From NCBI GenBank assembly GCA_905250075.1, contig CAJNOP010000091.1, positions 391,019-455,018 on the forward strand: a DNA stretch of 64,000 bases, written 5' to 3'. Position numbers and translations under genes: made by a program. Source of the stretch: Rotaria sp. Silwood1. Lineage: Eukaryota > Rotifera > Eurotatoria > Philodinida > Philodinidae. The notes below the pieces were generated by a model that was given only the letters and a program-made list of their open reading frames with translations, did not search any database and was not told where the DNA came from. Positions 36,370-47,692 of the stretch are shown here, piece after piece; the first letter of the stretch is position 1; every line of letters starts with the position of its first letter.

Positions 36370-37119
36370 AAACTAGGAATTTGATATGGTGATTGTTGTG
36401 GTATTTGTCCTTGATTAGACATTTGTGGTGGTACTGGTTGTGTTGGATAATTTGTTGGTATTTGATAAGCTATGAAATGAAAAATTTATTGATTTTTAGA
36501 AAGTATACAAGAAAAAAAAAACGACTTACTCTGATAAAATTGTTGATAAACAGGTTGTGTTGGTGGAAGACTATTATTTGTTGGTGCATATGTTGGAGGA
36601 TATCCATTTTGTGGGATAAAAGATGGATAAGCATTTATATTTTCATTCGGTGGTCGAATAATTGATATTTGTGAAGGATTCTATTAAGAAAATAAAATTT
36701 TGAATATTTTAAATTTCAGTGGTTTTTTTTTGTTTGAGACTAACCATTTGTCGTTGATTATGTGTAGGCATATATGAATGTTGTTGAAATCCTTGTGGAA
36801 CAAAAAATGGTTGAGAGTAACCATTTGATATTTGTGGATTCATATACTGAAAATATTAAAGATTTGTTTAAATTAATATTCAAAAAAAAAATTTACTTGT
36901 TGAGGATTCATTCTTGATGCATATGCTTGTGGATTTCTTAATTGTGGTGGATATTCTAGACGAAAATAAATATTTATTAAAAGATTTGTTTTTTTTTTTT
37001 TTGAATTCTTTTTTACGTTGTTCCATGCTATTATTTTGCATATAATAACCAGTTGCTTGTTGTTGATGTGCTGCTGGATTAGCATAATATTGTTGTTGAT
37101 CTGTATTCATTGGTTGCAT
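29890..37119 (-). CDS. eIF4G: Eukaryotic translation initiation factor 4 gamma
   Basis: A many-exon minus-strand gene with the complete eIF4G architecture, the scaffold linking the mRNA cap to the 43S ribosome. From the N-terminus: a Gln/Pro/Tyr-rich tail ([12 protein letters not shown]..., about 36.3-37.1 kb), a [11 protein letters not shown] motif resembling the KRIRIRDP segment, a Ser/Thr-rich stretch, and the eIF4E-binding site RYDRHELL (YxxxxL-phi, 34127-34150). Next come the MIF4G domain ([56 protein letters not shown]; about 32.4-33.9 kb), an Arg/Ser/Gln-rich linker, the MA3 domain (31.5-30.9 kb, [16 protein letters not shown]) and a C-terminal W2 domain (30.6-29.9 kb) ending in an acidic EEGEEEGN tail. 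The start is the first Met after an AT-rich leader. Introns are mostly 50-70 bp with GT/AG ends, and no disruption is seen. Downstream exons are certain; the N-terminal exon joins are approximate. Confidence 0.95.
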
Positions 37120-38431
37120 ATAAGAATAAATAATAATAATATAATAAGAACAAATATATATATATTTTGATGTAATTTTTATATAAAAAGTTGATTCCGG
37201 TTCATCTTTTAATAACATAAAATAGAAGAAAAAAACAAACAAGATATAAATTAAAATTGTTTATTTATTATTATTTTTTTTTTAGATTACTTTTTTAAAA
37301 GCAATGTTTTTTAAACAATTGCTGACTTTTTTGTGGACAGCGATGATTAATAAATAAATAAAAAAAAGATGAAAATGAAATCAAATTTTTTGCGTTTTTA
37401 TTTGTTTTCTTTTTTTTGATCGTCACTTATTGGACGAATGAAGGTTTTTTTGGGTAGTTTGGTTAAATACTAAAAATATGTCAAAAATAAACAATGTGTT
37501 ATTTTTTGTGTCTTTTTTAAATAAATGAACAATGTAGGTATATTGTGATATGTACTCGGCGTCTGTATGTCCCTCTATATGACGAGAGTGAGCGAGAAAG
37601 ACACAATGATGTTGCCGTTCGCATACATATTGTATGGGAGAGAGAGAAAAGAAGAAGAAGAAGAAGCTGAAAGGAGAGAGGAAAAAAAGTTATAATGTTG
37701 TGTTGATGTCATAGAGGATTGAATGTGATTGTTAATTGGTTGAATATATTCAAATAAATTTCAATTTTTATTTTCATCTTTCCTCCTTATGGATTTTGTT
37801 TCATTGTTAAGAAGAAAAGAAAAAAATTTTTTTTTTATTATTCAAATTTTTATTGTTTGATTGAAATGAATGAAAGATATTATTTTTTTTAGTGAGATCT
37901 AGATGTCGCTAATAGATGTCCAGCAATACTCGACATGTTTCTGCCGAAAAACTCGAAAACATGGGAGGAACTTGGAAGCAGGAATTTCATAATCTTGACG
38001 TATATAAAAATGTTATTTTCCACATAGTAGAACAATGCATCATCTGTGTCAAAGATAACAGATGTTTTTAGAGAAAAATAGTTTCTTTCTATTTCAACTA
38101 ACAGCATCATTTCTCTTTGATATGTCAATTGAATTAATATATCATATGACAACAATTCTCACTTCTATTCTATATTATTATTTCTTATTCAATGACATTT
38201 ATTTTGTCAGTTGGTTTGATCCACTTAGATACTTTTTTTTTGTTCTTTTCGAAATCTTAATATGTAATAGGCTGCGGTAACCTTTATCTAAGATTCATGT
38301 ACTAAAGAAAAACAAAAAGAACCTATTTAATCACAGAACACTTATGATATCTTCTATTTATATCAATTGTTATTTGCTTACTTCAAGGCATAATAAGCGA
38401 TAACTATTATTGTAAGTTTATCAAAAAAAAA
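37120..38431. promoter_or_regulatory. Divergent upstream region shared by eIF4G and the dehydrogenase-like gene
   Basis: The two genes point away from each other, so their promoters lie in this 1.3 kb. It is AT-rich with poly(T)/poly(A) runs, a GAAGAA tract (37650-37667) and an ACATATTGTATG motif. No TATA box or initiator can be assigned with confidence. A minus-strand open frame at 37889-38155 is unrecognised. Confidence 0.4.
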
Positions 38432-39724
38432 ATGCTATCATCACAATTTCTACGACATTTTTATATACAACTTGTGTTTATAACTATTGTCTATAAACAT
38501 GAAACTAACGCTAAAAATGTTACTTTCCTTCCAGAACCTCTTCATATAACAGTAGAGGATCTTCCAAAACCATATGCTACACTATCGTTTAGTAAAGATG
38601 CCAATGTAATTCCCGTTCCTGAAGATCCGATGCTTTATGTTCCTGATGGATTTACAGTTAAGTTATATATGAGTGGACTTACTATGCCACGTTACCTTAT
38701 ATACACACCAACGGGCGATATATTAGTTAGTGAACCAAGACTTCATCGAATATCATGTTTAATAGATAATGATGGTGATGGTTATCCAGACGAACGTACT
38801 ACATTTGCTGATGCATCCAATGGACTTCATTTACCATATAGTATGGCTTTTGCTCATGGATATTTTTATGTTGGTAATCGAAATGCTACTCGTCGTTATC
38901 CATGGACAACAGGTAGTCGACAAATATCTGGAATGGGTGAATCAATAGTGACTTATGATCCACGTGGTCATTGGACACGAACTGTTGTTGTATCACCTAA
39001 TACTGATCGTATTTATATTGGTATAGGTTCAGGAACGAATGTTGATGTTGAACAATTACCACGAGCTTCAGTTCAAGTAGCTGATCTTGATGGTACTAAT
39101 CAAAAGACATTTGCTCATGGTCTTCGAAATCCAGTTGGTTTAGCTTTTCATCCGATTACAAAAGATTTATATGTAACATGTCAAGAACGAGATGAACTTG
39201 GTGATGATCTTGTACCTGATTTTTTTACACGTATTGAACAAAATGATTTTTATGGATGGCCTTATGCTTATATAAGTTCAAATTTAACTGATCCTAGACG
39301 TCGTCTAGAAAATGGTACAAGTGAACGACCTGATCTAGTATCAATAACTCGAACACCTGATGTTCTTTTTCAAGCTCATTCAGGTATACTTGATACATGT
39401 TTTTATACAGGTACTCAATTTCCAATGAAATATCGAAATAGTGCTTTTGCTGCATTACATGGTTCATGGAATAGAAATACTGGTACAGGTTATAAAATTG
39501 TTTTTATACCATTCGATAATACAACTAACCGACCAAAGGGATATTATGAAGATTTTGTTACTGGATTTCTTGTCAATCCATCAGGACCTGATACATTTGG
39601 ACTTCCTGTTGGATTACTTGTATTAAAGGATGGTAGTTTATTATTTACTGACGATGGTAACAATCGTATCTATCAAGTGCAATACAATAATAATATGAAT
39701 GCTACAACTAAGGCTACAAACTAA
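38432..39724 (+). CDS. PQQ-dependent sugar/sorbosone dehydrogenase-like secreted beta-propeller protein
   Basis: An intronless 430-residue gene. The N-terminus is hydrophobic with a likely signal peptide (FYIQLVFITIVYKHETNA). The body follows the GSDH/L-sorbosone dehydrogenase family: GDILVSEPRLHRI, a calcium-type loop DNDGDGYPDE, IYIGIGSGTNVD, the signature FAHGLRNPVGLAFHP, ERDELGDDLVPDFFT, GWPYAY, SAFAALHGSWNR, and the C-terminal GLPVGLLVLKDGSLLFTDDG then NNRIYQV. Such enzymes oxidise sugars or aldehydes using pyrroloquinoline quinone. Close relatives are mainly bacterial, and the lack of introns among intron-rich neighbours supports horizontal acquisition, although codon use looks adapted to the host. 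Substrate, and whether PQQ is bound in an animal, are unknown. Confidence 0.85.
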   Translation: MLSSQFLRHFYIQLVFITIVYKHETNAKNVTFLPEPLHITVEDLPKPYATLSFSKDANVIPVPEDPMLYVPDGFTVKLYMSGLTMPRYLIYTPTGDILVSEPRLHRISCLIDNDGDGYPDERTTFADASNGLHLPYSMAFAHGYFYVGNRNATRRYPWTTGSRQISGMGESIVTYDPRGHWTRTVVVSPNTDRIYIGIGSGTNVDVEQLPRASVQVADLDGTNQKTFAHGLRNPVGLAFHPITKDLYVTCQERDELGDDLVPDFFTRIEQNDFYGWPYAYISSNLTDPRRRLENGTSERPDLVSITRTPDVLFQAHSGILDTCFYTGTQFPMKYRNSAFAALHGSWNRNTGTGYKIVFIPFDNTTNRPKGYYEDFVTGFLVNPSGPDTFGLPVGLLVLKDGSLLFTDDGNNRIYQVQYNNNMNATTKATN

Positions 39725-40007
39725 TGCTAATTTTTCTATACTTTAGTATAAACTATGCAATTGATTGAAGCTTTCAGAAAATAAAATAATGTCTAGTTAA
39801 CAACTACAGAAACTTGAGTTTTGCAAGACTTTGAGATTTTTATATATTCTTTTTTTGAAATAATTTTATCGCACGAGATGTGATAATTTAAAGCATATGT
39901 GTTTGAATCACGAGAAAAAGAGATGATGTTAATCTCTGGCACTTCTAGTACTAATTCACTATTTGAGCATATTCGTAGTTGTGTTTGACTCGAATAAGTT
40001 TAATATT

Positions 40008-42248
40008 CTATCCAAAATCATTTCGATAAATAATATGTTTATTTTTAATAAGTAATTGTCGTGTATATGGTGATAAAATCAATGGTAATGGTATATTAAC
40101 TAATATAAGCAAAACAAAAACAATTTATTAAGAAAATAAATTGAAAAACAACTTTTAGTTTTCATACTTGTTAATAGACCAAAAGTAATTGCTGCACAAG
40201 CAATCCATTTTCCTAAATAAGTAGATGGTAAAAAACCTTCAAAACCAACATTTGTAATAGCTAATAATGTATAATAAACACTATTTCCAACATTTGGAAA
40301 AAGTATAGTCGATGTTGGGTTTGTTGTTCGTTCAATTGAATAAATAATTGCACCAAATACACAACTATTACCTATTAAAACAATGCTAAATGTTAAAAAA
40401 TCCATTGAAGCTTCTCCTAAAATAATTAAAGAATTTATTTTGTTTTTCTTGTTTCGTCGAAGAAAACTAACCAAGAGATTCAAGAATAAGTTTTATTGAT
40501 CTATGATATCTTCCAAGTTTCAACATTCTTAATGTTTTAAAAATATCAATTAATTGAAAGACCAATGTCATGGAATTAATATGATAAGTTAAAAGATTTT
40601 TTTGACGATTATATATTAAACTAAATATTCCATAAAGGATTGTATTTAATATATTAATTATATCAATCCTAAGAAAAATATTTAGTTTGACTTCTTCTAT
40701 GTTAAACAATCGAATAAGATGTTCGAAAATTAGCTCTGGTAGAATTAGTCATATAGCACTTATTTGTATTTGCACAGATCGATTGAAAGAGTAATCAATG
40801 ACTGTCACATAGATCAATATCACTTTTTCAAGTAATTCAACATAGCATCAAAACATCGAGGGAAAAACACTGGCCATATAAAGAAATCTCAATGAGAATA
40901 CTCTCGAGAAATGATTTTATGATTTTTTTTGCCTGCGTGGAGACTAACATATGTATTTCGAAGATAAGAAGAGCTGGTTATCCTCAACAGCCCAGTATAA
41001 TGTACATACAACAGTCATTGATTATTTCGACCGCTGGGAACATAGTACAAACAAGTAACATAGATCTAATTGGACCAGAGATCATTTTGGGATAAATTAA
41101 ACATTTCTTTTTACCAGAAAAAAAATGATTTTATACAAAGGTATAAACTTGGTGCAGAAAATATACGCAGAAATAATTCAATAGTCCAAAGAAAAATAAA
41201 TATAATTTCAATTGAAAATGCTAAACGTGTTATATCAGGACGATAATCAATAACATGTACAGTTACATTAACAGGATGTATGATATTTTGAAAATAACCA
41301 CGATATTTTTCAATAAATTCAAGAAAATTTTCATTTCTTGTTACAATTATTTCATACATAAATAAAAATATTGAACATATACATATTAAACCAAATATAA
41401 AACGATATAATGGACCAAATAAAGTTTCATTATATTCCATTGAACGCCAAAGAATTTTTTTTATTGATGATCGAGGTAAATAACGAATTTCAGTTGTATC
41501 TGATATTTGAGGAATATCATAAGCTTCTTTTAATTTTGATAAAAAATTATGTTCAACAAAGTAATAACTGAAATTTATATATTCAATTGTTATTGATTAA
41601 CTAGCTCTAATACTTTTTTTTAAGTCAAAAAGTTGAATGACCAATAACTTTTTTTTATAGTTTGAACATGTATATCCGTTCAATGATACACGCAGACTCT
41701 TTACGTTTTTCATCATGCATAGAGACCATTCAATGGTTAAACAAAATGTTCGGCTCTGTTCGGAATTCGATTCATTACGATTTTCCGATATTAATGATAT
41801 TTTATTATACAGCATCTCTAGAAAAGTGCACGAGGAGCTAAATATGAGTATACATCTTCTCTGCATCCATTCAATCACATTCATCTACATCCCAAGTATG
41901 AATTCGTTTACCTTTTGAAAAAAACAATCCAAAAAAAATATATACTCAACTTACTCGAGTTCTTCAATATATAAATCCTATTATAGATATCATTCAAATT
42001 ATTTTGTTTTTTTTCTATTTACATACAAGTGGTATATCAATAGGTCTCGATAAAATGCCATGATTAATATAGAAAACAAGTATTTCAAAAAAAGCACGAT
42101 TACGTGATATACAATAAACTTGTCGAATAGGATCATAAAATTGTTTCATATATACAAAATTATTCAAAATTAATGATGGAATTTTTTTCATATTTTCTAT
42201 ATTTAATTCATAAGTATGACCTGCTACAAGATATATATGAAAAGTCAT
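40008..42248 (-). CDS. Voltage-gated K+-channel-like protein with atypical pore
   Basis: Minus-strand exons 42027-42248, 41115-41567, 40472-40668, 40168-40416 and 40008-40099 carry a Kv-type layout. There is a T1 tetramerisation domain (VYCISRNRAFFEILVFYIN, RPIDIPL), S1 (IFGLICICSIFLFMYEIIV), S2 (IIFIFLWTIELFLRIF), S3, a charge-bearing S4 (TLRMLKLGRYHRSIKLI), S5, a pore loop and S6 (FGLLTINIPLPLIL, matching GVLTIALPVPVIV). The expected filter TTVGYGD is replaced by ITNVGFEG, so K+ selectivity is doubtful. The last three junctions splice in frame (TG|G, G|GA, A|TT). The T1-to-S1 junction is two bases out of phase, so a small exon in 41568-42026 is missing from this model or the gene is damaged there. 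About 400 residues. Confidence 0.75.
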
Positions 42249-42281
42249 TAATATTCTATTTAATATAAATGCGCGATTTTT

Positions 42282-42337
42282 CTACATATATAAAAAATAG
42301 AAACAAAAACAAATTTTTGGAAAAAAAAAATTACATT
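42282..42337 (-). promoter_or_regulatory. Intercistronic region with splice-acceptor-like site
   Basis: Between the stop of the PTB gene and the channel ATG (about 90 bp, same strand) a pyrimidine-rich run ends in TATATATGTAG, with AG at 42284-42283. A GTAATT donor-like site just after the upstream stop would delimit a 53-bp intron. Bdelloids use spliced-leader trans-splicing, so this could be an SL acceptor between two cistrons. A cis-spliced 3'-UTR intron is the alternative. Confidence 0.35.
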
Positions 42338-45300
42338 TTAAAAAAACCAATATGGAGAAGCATTATTAATAAAAGTTGATTGAGGAGGTAATGGTGATGT
42401 ATAAAATGAAAATGGTGCCTCATATGGAGATCTCGACTCATATGGAGATCTCGACTCATATGGAGNNNNNNNNNNCTCATATGGAGATCTCGACTCATAT
42501 GGAGATCTCGACTCATATGGAGCTCTCGACTCATATGAAGATCTTAATTCATATGGAAGTGGTGTCTTATATGAATATGATCTCTCATATGAATATGTTC
42601 GCTCATATGGATGTGTTGTCTTATAAGAATATGATCTCTCATATGGATATGTTATTTCATATGAATATATCGTACTAATAGATCGTATAGGAAGTTGTTC
42701 TTGTATTAATGGAGTTATAGATAAATCAATAACTTCGCGATGTTTATGTCGATGTTTTTTATGACTTCTATTCGAGTGTTTTTCTTTATGATGATGTTTA
42801 AAATGTTCATCAAGGACTTCATAATTGTGATGTTTGTGTTTTTTGTGTTTTTTATGTTTTTTCTTCGATTTTTTTTGTTTATGATCGATTATTATAAATT
42901 GTGGTTTATCATCAACTGTGGTCAGGTTTTCAAAAGGTCTATAATCATATATGTCCGATTCTTTAATATGTTCATGATGAAACCTTGCCGTTTTTTTACG
43001 ATGTTTGCCATGAATTGTAATAGGTTTTTCAACATGCTCTTTTTCAATTGTGGCCGATCTTTCATACTGTCCATAATCAGCTATACTGGATTTTGTAGAA
43101 TGTTTGTCATGTATTGTGGTAGATTTTTTAACATGTTCATCATCAGTTGTAACTGGCTGTTCAGAATGTCCAAAATTACTTATATTCCATTTTTTAAAAG
43201 GTTCATCCTCAAATGTGGTCGGTGTTTCATCATGTTCGTAATCACTTATGCTCGATTTTTTAGAATGTTCTTCATCATTTGTGGTAGATTTTGTAACATG
43301 TTCATCATCAGTTGTGACTGATTTCTTTGAATGGTCATCATCTATTACTAAATGTTTCATATCATTAGATATTTCTTCTTCTGATTTATAATCATTATTT
43401 AAACCTATATGAAGGTCGTTAGCAGGTTTTTGATTTAATGATGATTGTTTTGGAGTTTCCGATCTATTACGAAGAACCCGAATAAAAATATCTCGACCTG
43501 TATTAACATCTTTGATACGTTCAACACGAACAACATTAGGGTCATAAGCATATGGATCAATTCCTGCCGGTTCTAATGATTCTTGAGTAGAATTATTTGT
43601 TGGCTTAGATTGAAATTCAGATAAAACTAATTGAATGTCAGGATTTGATCGTTTAGGTGTACGACGATGTTGACGAGTATTACGATATGATGAAACAGAT
43701 GATACTGATCTTGAAGACTGACGACTTGCTGGTCGATCATTATCAAGTTTAAGATGTTTTCGTAATTGCCAAGAACTAAACGATACTCGTTCTGTTGTAT
43801 AGAAAAAACCAGAAGATTTATTATTTGTTTGATAATCTATTGTTTTTTCTTCATACAATGCTGGTACAATATATATTTCATCATCAGTTTCTTGAATACT
43901 TGATCCATCCTCATTGATCTAAATAATAGCAAAAGATAGAAATTTTTATTTCTTTTGTTTTTGTATTATTACTTTAAAATAAAGTGGAACTTTTGAACAA
44001 TCTTGTTGTGGATCAGTTGCTTCATATGCATTATAACAAGTTCGAACAAGATCTAATGTCTCTTGTTCAGATTTTAAAACAAAACAATGACATTCATCCA
44101 TAGGTAAATGACGTGTTCGTTGAAGAGTAACAGTAAATAATGGTGGATTTCGTATATTTTCTGTATGATGAGCTTCTGGAGAGTCTAATGGAACAAAAGA
44201 CCAACCATTTTGAAATTTATCACCTGTTGCAGTTCTTGTTGCAAAACGTACACTAGCACAATAGACAAGAGAACGAATTGGGTAATAAAGCATAAACGAT
44301 GGATCAGAAACAAATTGTATTTGTAAACCATTTTCATCAACAGATAACCATGCTTCAATACCTATTCAGTAGAAATACAAGATGACGAATGAATAATCGA
44401 CATAATCCAAAACAGAAGAAACTTATTACTATTGCCAATCATGAGAAGATTGCTTTATTCTTCATGCACTGTGTTCAAACTTTAGTATCACTAGTCATGG
44501 AATGAGCCTGTGCAAGTGAATAATCTTAACTCTGGAAGGACCAACTCAATCTTTCTTATTACTCTCAATTAATAGAAGATCTATTCTTGATAATATTCTG
44601 AACATATAAATGGCTAATTTAAACTTATGTTCAGTTGATTTCATATGACTTCGTCAGAATTAATTGTTCATTTTCGTTAGTAGGCTTCAATTTATGAAAG
44701 ATATTAACATTTCTTACCTTGCACGTATTCTTTTCCATCGATTGGATATCGTCTTGATAATGGTTCTTGTATAGAATCAATACCAGATGTATTTGATGAT
44801 GGAATAGCTGTACCCAAATAAAGTAAACTACATCTGAATCTAAATAATCATGATAATATCGCGATAAAAAATTTTAATATATACTAAGATCTAGAACAAG
44901 TTATTCATATATCTACTCCTAGATTCTTAGACCGATCGTATGTAGCAGATATTCAATTCGCTGTATTTTAATCTTGTATAAATATTTAATTATGGTTTGT
45001 GTAGTGCTATTTAAGAAAGAGTTTTATTTATTTTTTTATGTAATATTGATCTTTTTGATATGAATTATGAGTCAGGACAATGAAAACTAACGAATTTATC
45101 AACAAATTTATTAGTAGTTTACTTTAAAAAATTTCTATACTAGATAGATTTCAATGATGATCATTGTTAATAACCTTCAAATATAGTTATGTAAAGGTAT
45201 GAGAATGTAAACGAAGGTGAATTCAATGTTCGTATTTGATATAATCATTTATAAAATAAGAAAATATGAAAATAAAACAACCAATTTATTTTATTACTTT

Positions 45301-45527
45301 TATGTTAAATTAATTAAATGAACTTACAATGGTTGAGATTCCTTAATAACAACTAATCGTTGATTTCCATCTAAGTCATTTTCATCGACAACTATATGAG
45401 ATGATTCTTTTCCCGTATTATCATTATAATTATTTTGGATAGATTTAGATTGATCCACAGTTTCTTCATGATTATTAACATGTTCGCTTTCATTTCTTCG
45501 AGGTAGCATATTCGTTATTAACAGCAA
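42338..45527 (-). CDS. PTB/PID-domain protein with Lys/His-rich and PYESRS-repeat tail
   Basis: Four exons join in frame: 45328-45527, 44718-44833, 43973-44361 and 42338-43918. Residues about 65-235 look like a phosphotyrosine-interaction domain: CSLLYLGTAIPS, SIQEPLSRRYP, the central YYPIRSLVYCASVRF, FTVTLQRTRHLP, then ECHCFVLKSEQETLDLVRTC. The long last exon is disordered: a Ser/Arg segment, about ten DDEH(S/V)xKS-like acidic/basic repeats, a KKSKKKHKKHKKHKHH block, then Tyr-rich SYERSYSYKT and PYESRS hexapeptides. A 10-N gap (42466-42475) lies inside the hexapeptide array, so repeat number and frame there are uncertain. Likely a cytoplasmic adaptor; the partner is unknown. No orthologue is named with confidence. 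Confidence 0.7.
42418..42546. repeat. 18-bp coding tandem repeat with assembly gap
   Basis: CATATGGAGATCTCGACT repeats (PYESRS in the minus-strand protein) at least seven times around a 10-N gap at 42466-42475. Copies next to the gap are identical, which suggests a collapsed array. Confidence 0.85.
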
Positions 45528-46612
45528 ATAAATGAAATTGATTTTTATATTCTGATTTTTTTTTCTCTCTATTCAATCACAAATAAAGCGTTATGAATGT
45601 TTTTTTTTTATCATCGTTGTTTACTATATACAATAGAGTCTGAGCTGCAAGGCTGGTCATTGAACCGTATCGATACAAACTTCAATTACGTAGAAAATAA
45701 ATGATTGTGTCCACGTGTCTTTATTTTCCATTGGATTTCTTTTTTTTTTCTTCTCATCATAGACTTTCATCCATGGACTTATACGTATATAGATTCATAA
45801 TATTTATTATTCGATATACTTGTCCGTGAAATTTCTTATTAATTAATAATGTCCGATGTTTTGTAAGAGATTAAAGTTATTTTTTAAAGGAATTGCAATT
45901 TAGTATTAAATTCTGTTTATTAATTTTATGAGAAATAATTTTTGTAAATTTGAATACTATGATGATTATTATTAAAACATGTTTCGTCGAAAGATAAACA
46001 TTTTAACATAAGCAAAGAAAAAAAAAAAGGAAGACTTGTCGAGTTTGCTAAGAATGATTCGTAAATTGATTTGATCAATGAGTGAGAACGAAGGAAAAAA
46101 ATAGAAAGTACACTCATATGACACCTTGAAGGCTTTTTTCACTTTTCTTTTTTTTGACAAAGAAAAACAATAATAGCATGATTGGATTTTATTGTGTCTT
46201 TATTCATTTCTTATTTTATATCTGATTGTACATTTGTATTTGCTCATTTGTCTCTCTCAATAAATTAATGAAATGATATTTTTCATTATATGGTTTATCT
46301 TGTATTGTAGAAATAAAAGCATTATGTCACTAAATCCTTTTTTTTCTTAATAAGCTATTAATAAATGATAGTCATTGTCGATGAAGGTTTTTCGATAATC
46401 TTTTCATTGACAAAATCTTTCTACAAACAACATACTTATCATTGAGTTCTGCACATCTAACAGATTTTGATTCCTTTAAAATAAATCTTTCCAGTTTCAT
46501 TATATTGAGGAATTCTCTATGTCTACTAATATATAAAAACCATCTTTAAAATATTCGTTTATTTGTATTCAAAAGTTTAAGAAATAAAAATAATTGTTCT
46601 AAAATTATTTTT
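45528..46612. other. Intergenic, nothing recognised
   Basis: AT-rich sequence with poly(T)/poly(A) tracts between the PTB gene and the 3' end of the protease gene. Short open frames at 45926-46160 are low-complexity. Confidence 0.5.
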
Positions 46613-47692
46613 TTATAATATATGAAACATGTTAATAATTAATAATAAAATAATAAAAATAATATTTTCTATCATCGTCGTTTGCATTCTATTATAACCA
46701 TTAGTTATGCTTGCAATTATTGATGCATAAATTGTTTGATTTTGATCTTTAATTTTTTCAATAAATGGAATATAATAAGCAACACGTGTATAAATGCCGG
46801 AGTGACCTGGTAAAGCACATCCATAACCAATTGATGTTATACCCATAATTTGCCAACGATTATCAACAAAAGCCATTATTGGACCTCCACTATCACCTAG
46901 GCATGCATCTAAAAAACAAAGTGACACAATAAATTTTTTTTATCTCCTTGATAATCCAGTTTTTTATTTACCTTTTCCACCGCCTGATATTCCAGCACAA
47001 AAATGTACAGTAACATTGACCATTTCATTGGTAGAAGTCGTACAATCGCTTGATGTACTTGCTACTGCTTTGACTGTAACTTGTTGTAGAGTTGTTGATG
47101 GATTCATTGGACTATATTCAGTCGCACCCCATCCAATGACAACAAGAGTAGTACCTGGTACTGGATATTCTACTTCAGCAATTGATTCAGCTGTAACTGC
47201 ATGAGGTAAACATACGATAGTTAATTTTGAATTTGTCATATCAAATGGTGTCGATAAACGAATAATGCCAATATCATTAACTTTTGAATTTTTGTCAAAA
47301 TCTGGATGAATAAAAACTTCATAAACACGACGTATTTGTCCTTGACCATCACGATTTGAAAGTCTATTACTTCCAGCAATTACAGTAATTTTTTCTAATT
47401 TTGATAATTCAGATGTTATACAATGTGCAGCAGTTAGAATTAAAGTCGATGAAATTAATGAACCAGCACAATAATAATTATTTGAACGATATAAACCTAC
47501 AATCCAACCCCATGAATTTCTTGAAACTGCTTCACCACCAAATATACGTGCAAGAACTGCTAAATCCGATGAACATCCACATGAAGATTTTCTATCACAT
47601 ATATATGTTGTTTTCTCATCACTTTTTATGGTGATAAATAAAATTAAAAAAATAAAACTAAAAAAAAATTTTTTTCTTGTCACTATGTACAT
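46613..47692 (-). CDS. Trypsin-like serine protease (S1A), probably membrane-anchored
   Basis: Two exons (46972-47692 and 46613-46908) join as AAA G|AT to give 338 residues. A hydrophobic N-terminus ([14 protein letters not shown]) is a signal peptide. The short Cys-bearing propeptide leads to an atypical activation site ([10 protein letters not shown] instead of R-IVGG). The catalytic triad is complete: His in LILTAAHC, Asp in VNDIGIIRL, Ser in CLGDSGGPI. The S1-pocket Asp six residues before Ser is present ([10 protein letters not shown]), predicting trypsin-like cleavage after Lys/Arg. The C-terminus is a strongly hydrophobic stretch ([16 protein letters not shown]), as in GPI- or membrane-anchored proteases. 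The physiological substrate is unknown. Confidence 0.9.

Noticed and set aside
36393..36665. 90-codon Trp/Ile/Cys-rich plus-strand frame
   Set aside because: Antisense of the Gln/Pro-rich eIF4G N-terminal exons.
42740..43321. 193-codon Met/Phe-rich plus-strand frame
   Set aside because: Antisense shadow of the Lys/His-rich and DDEH repeat exon of the PTB gene.
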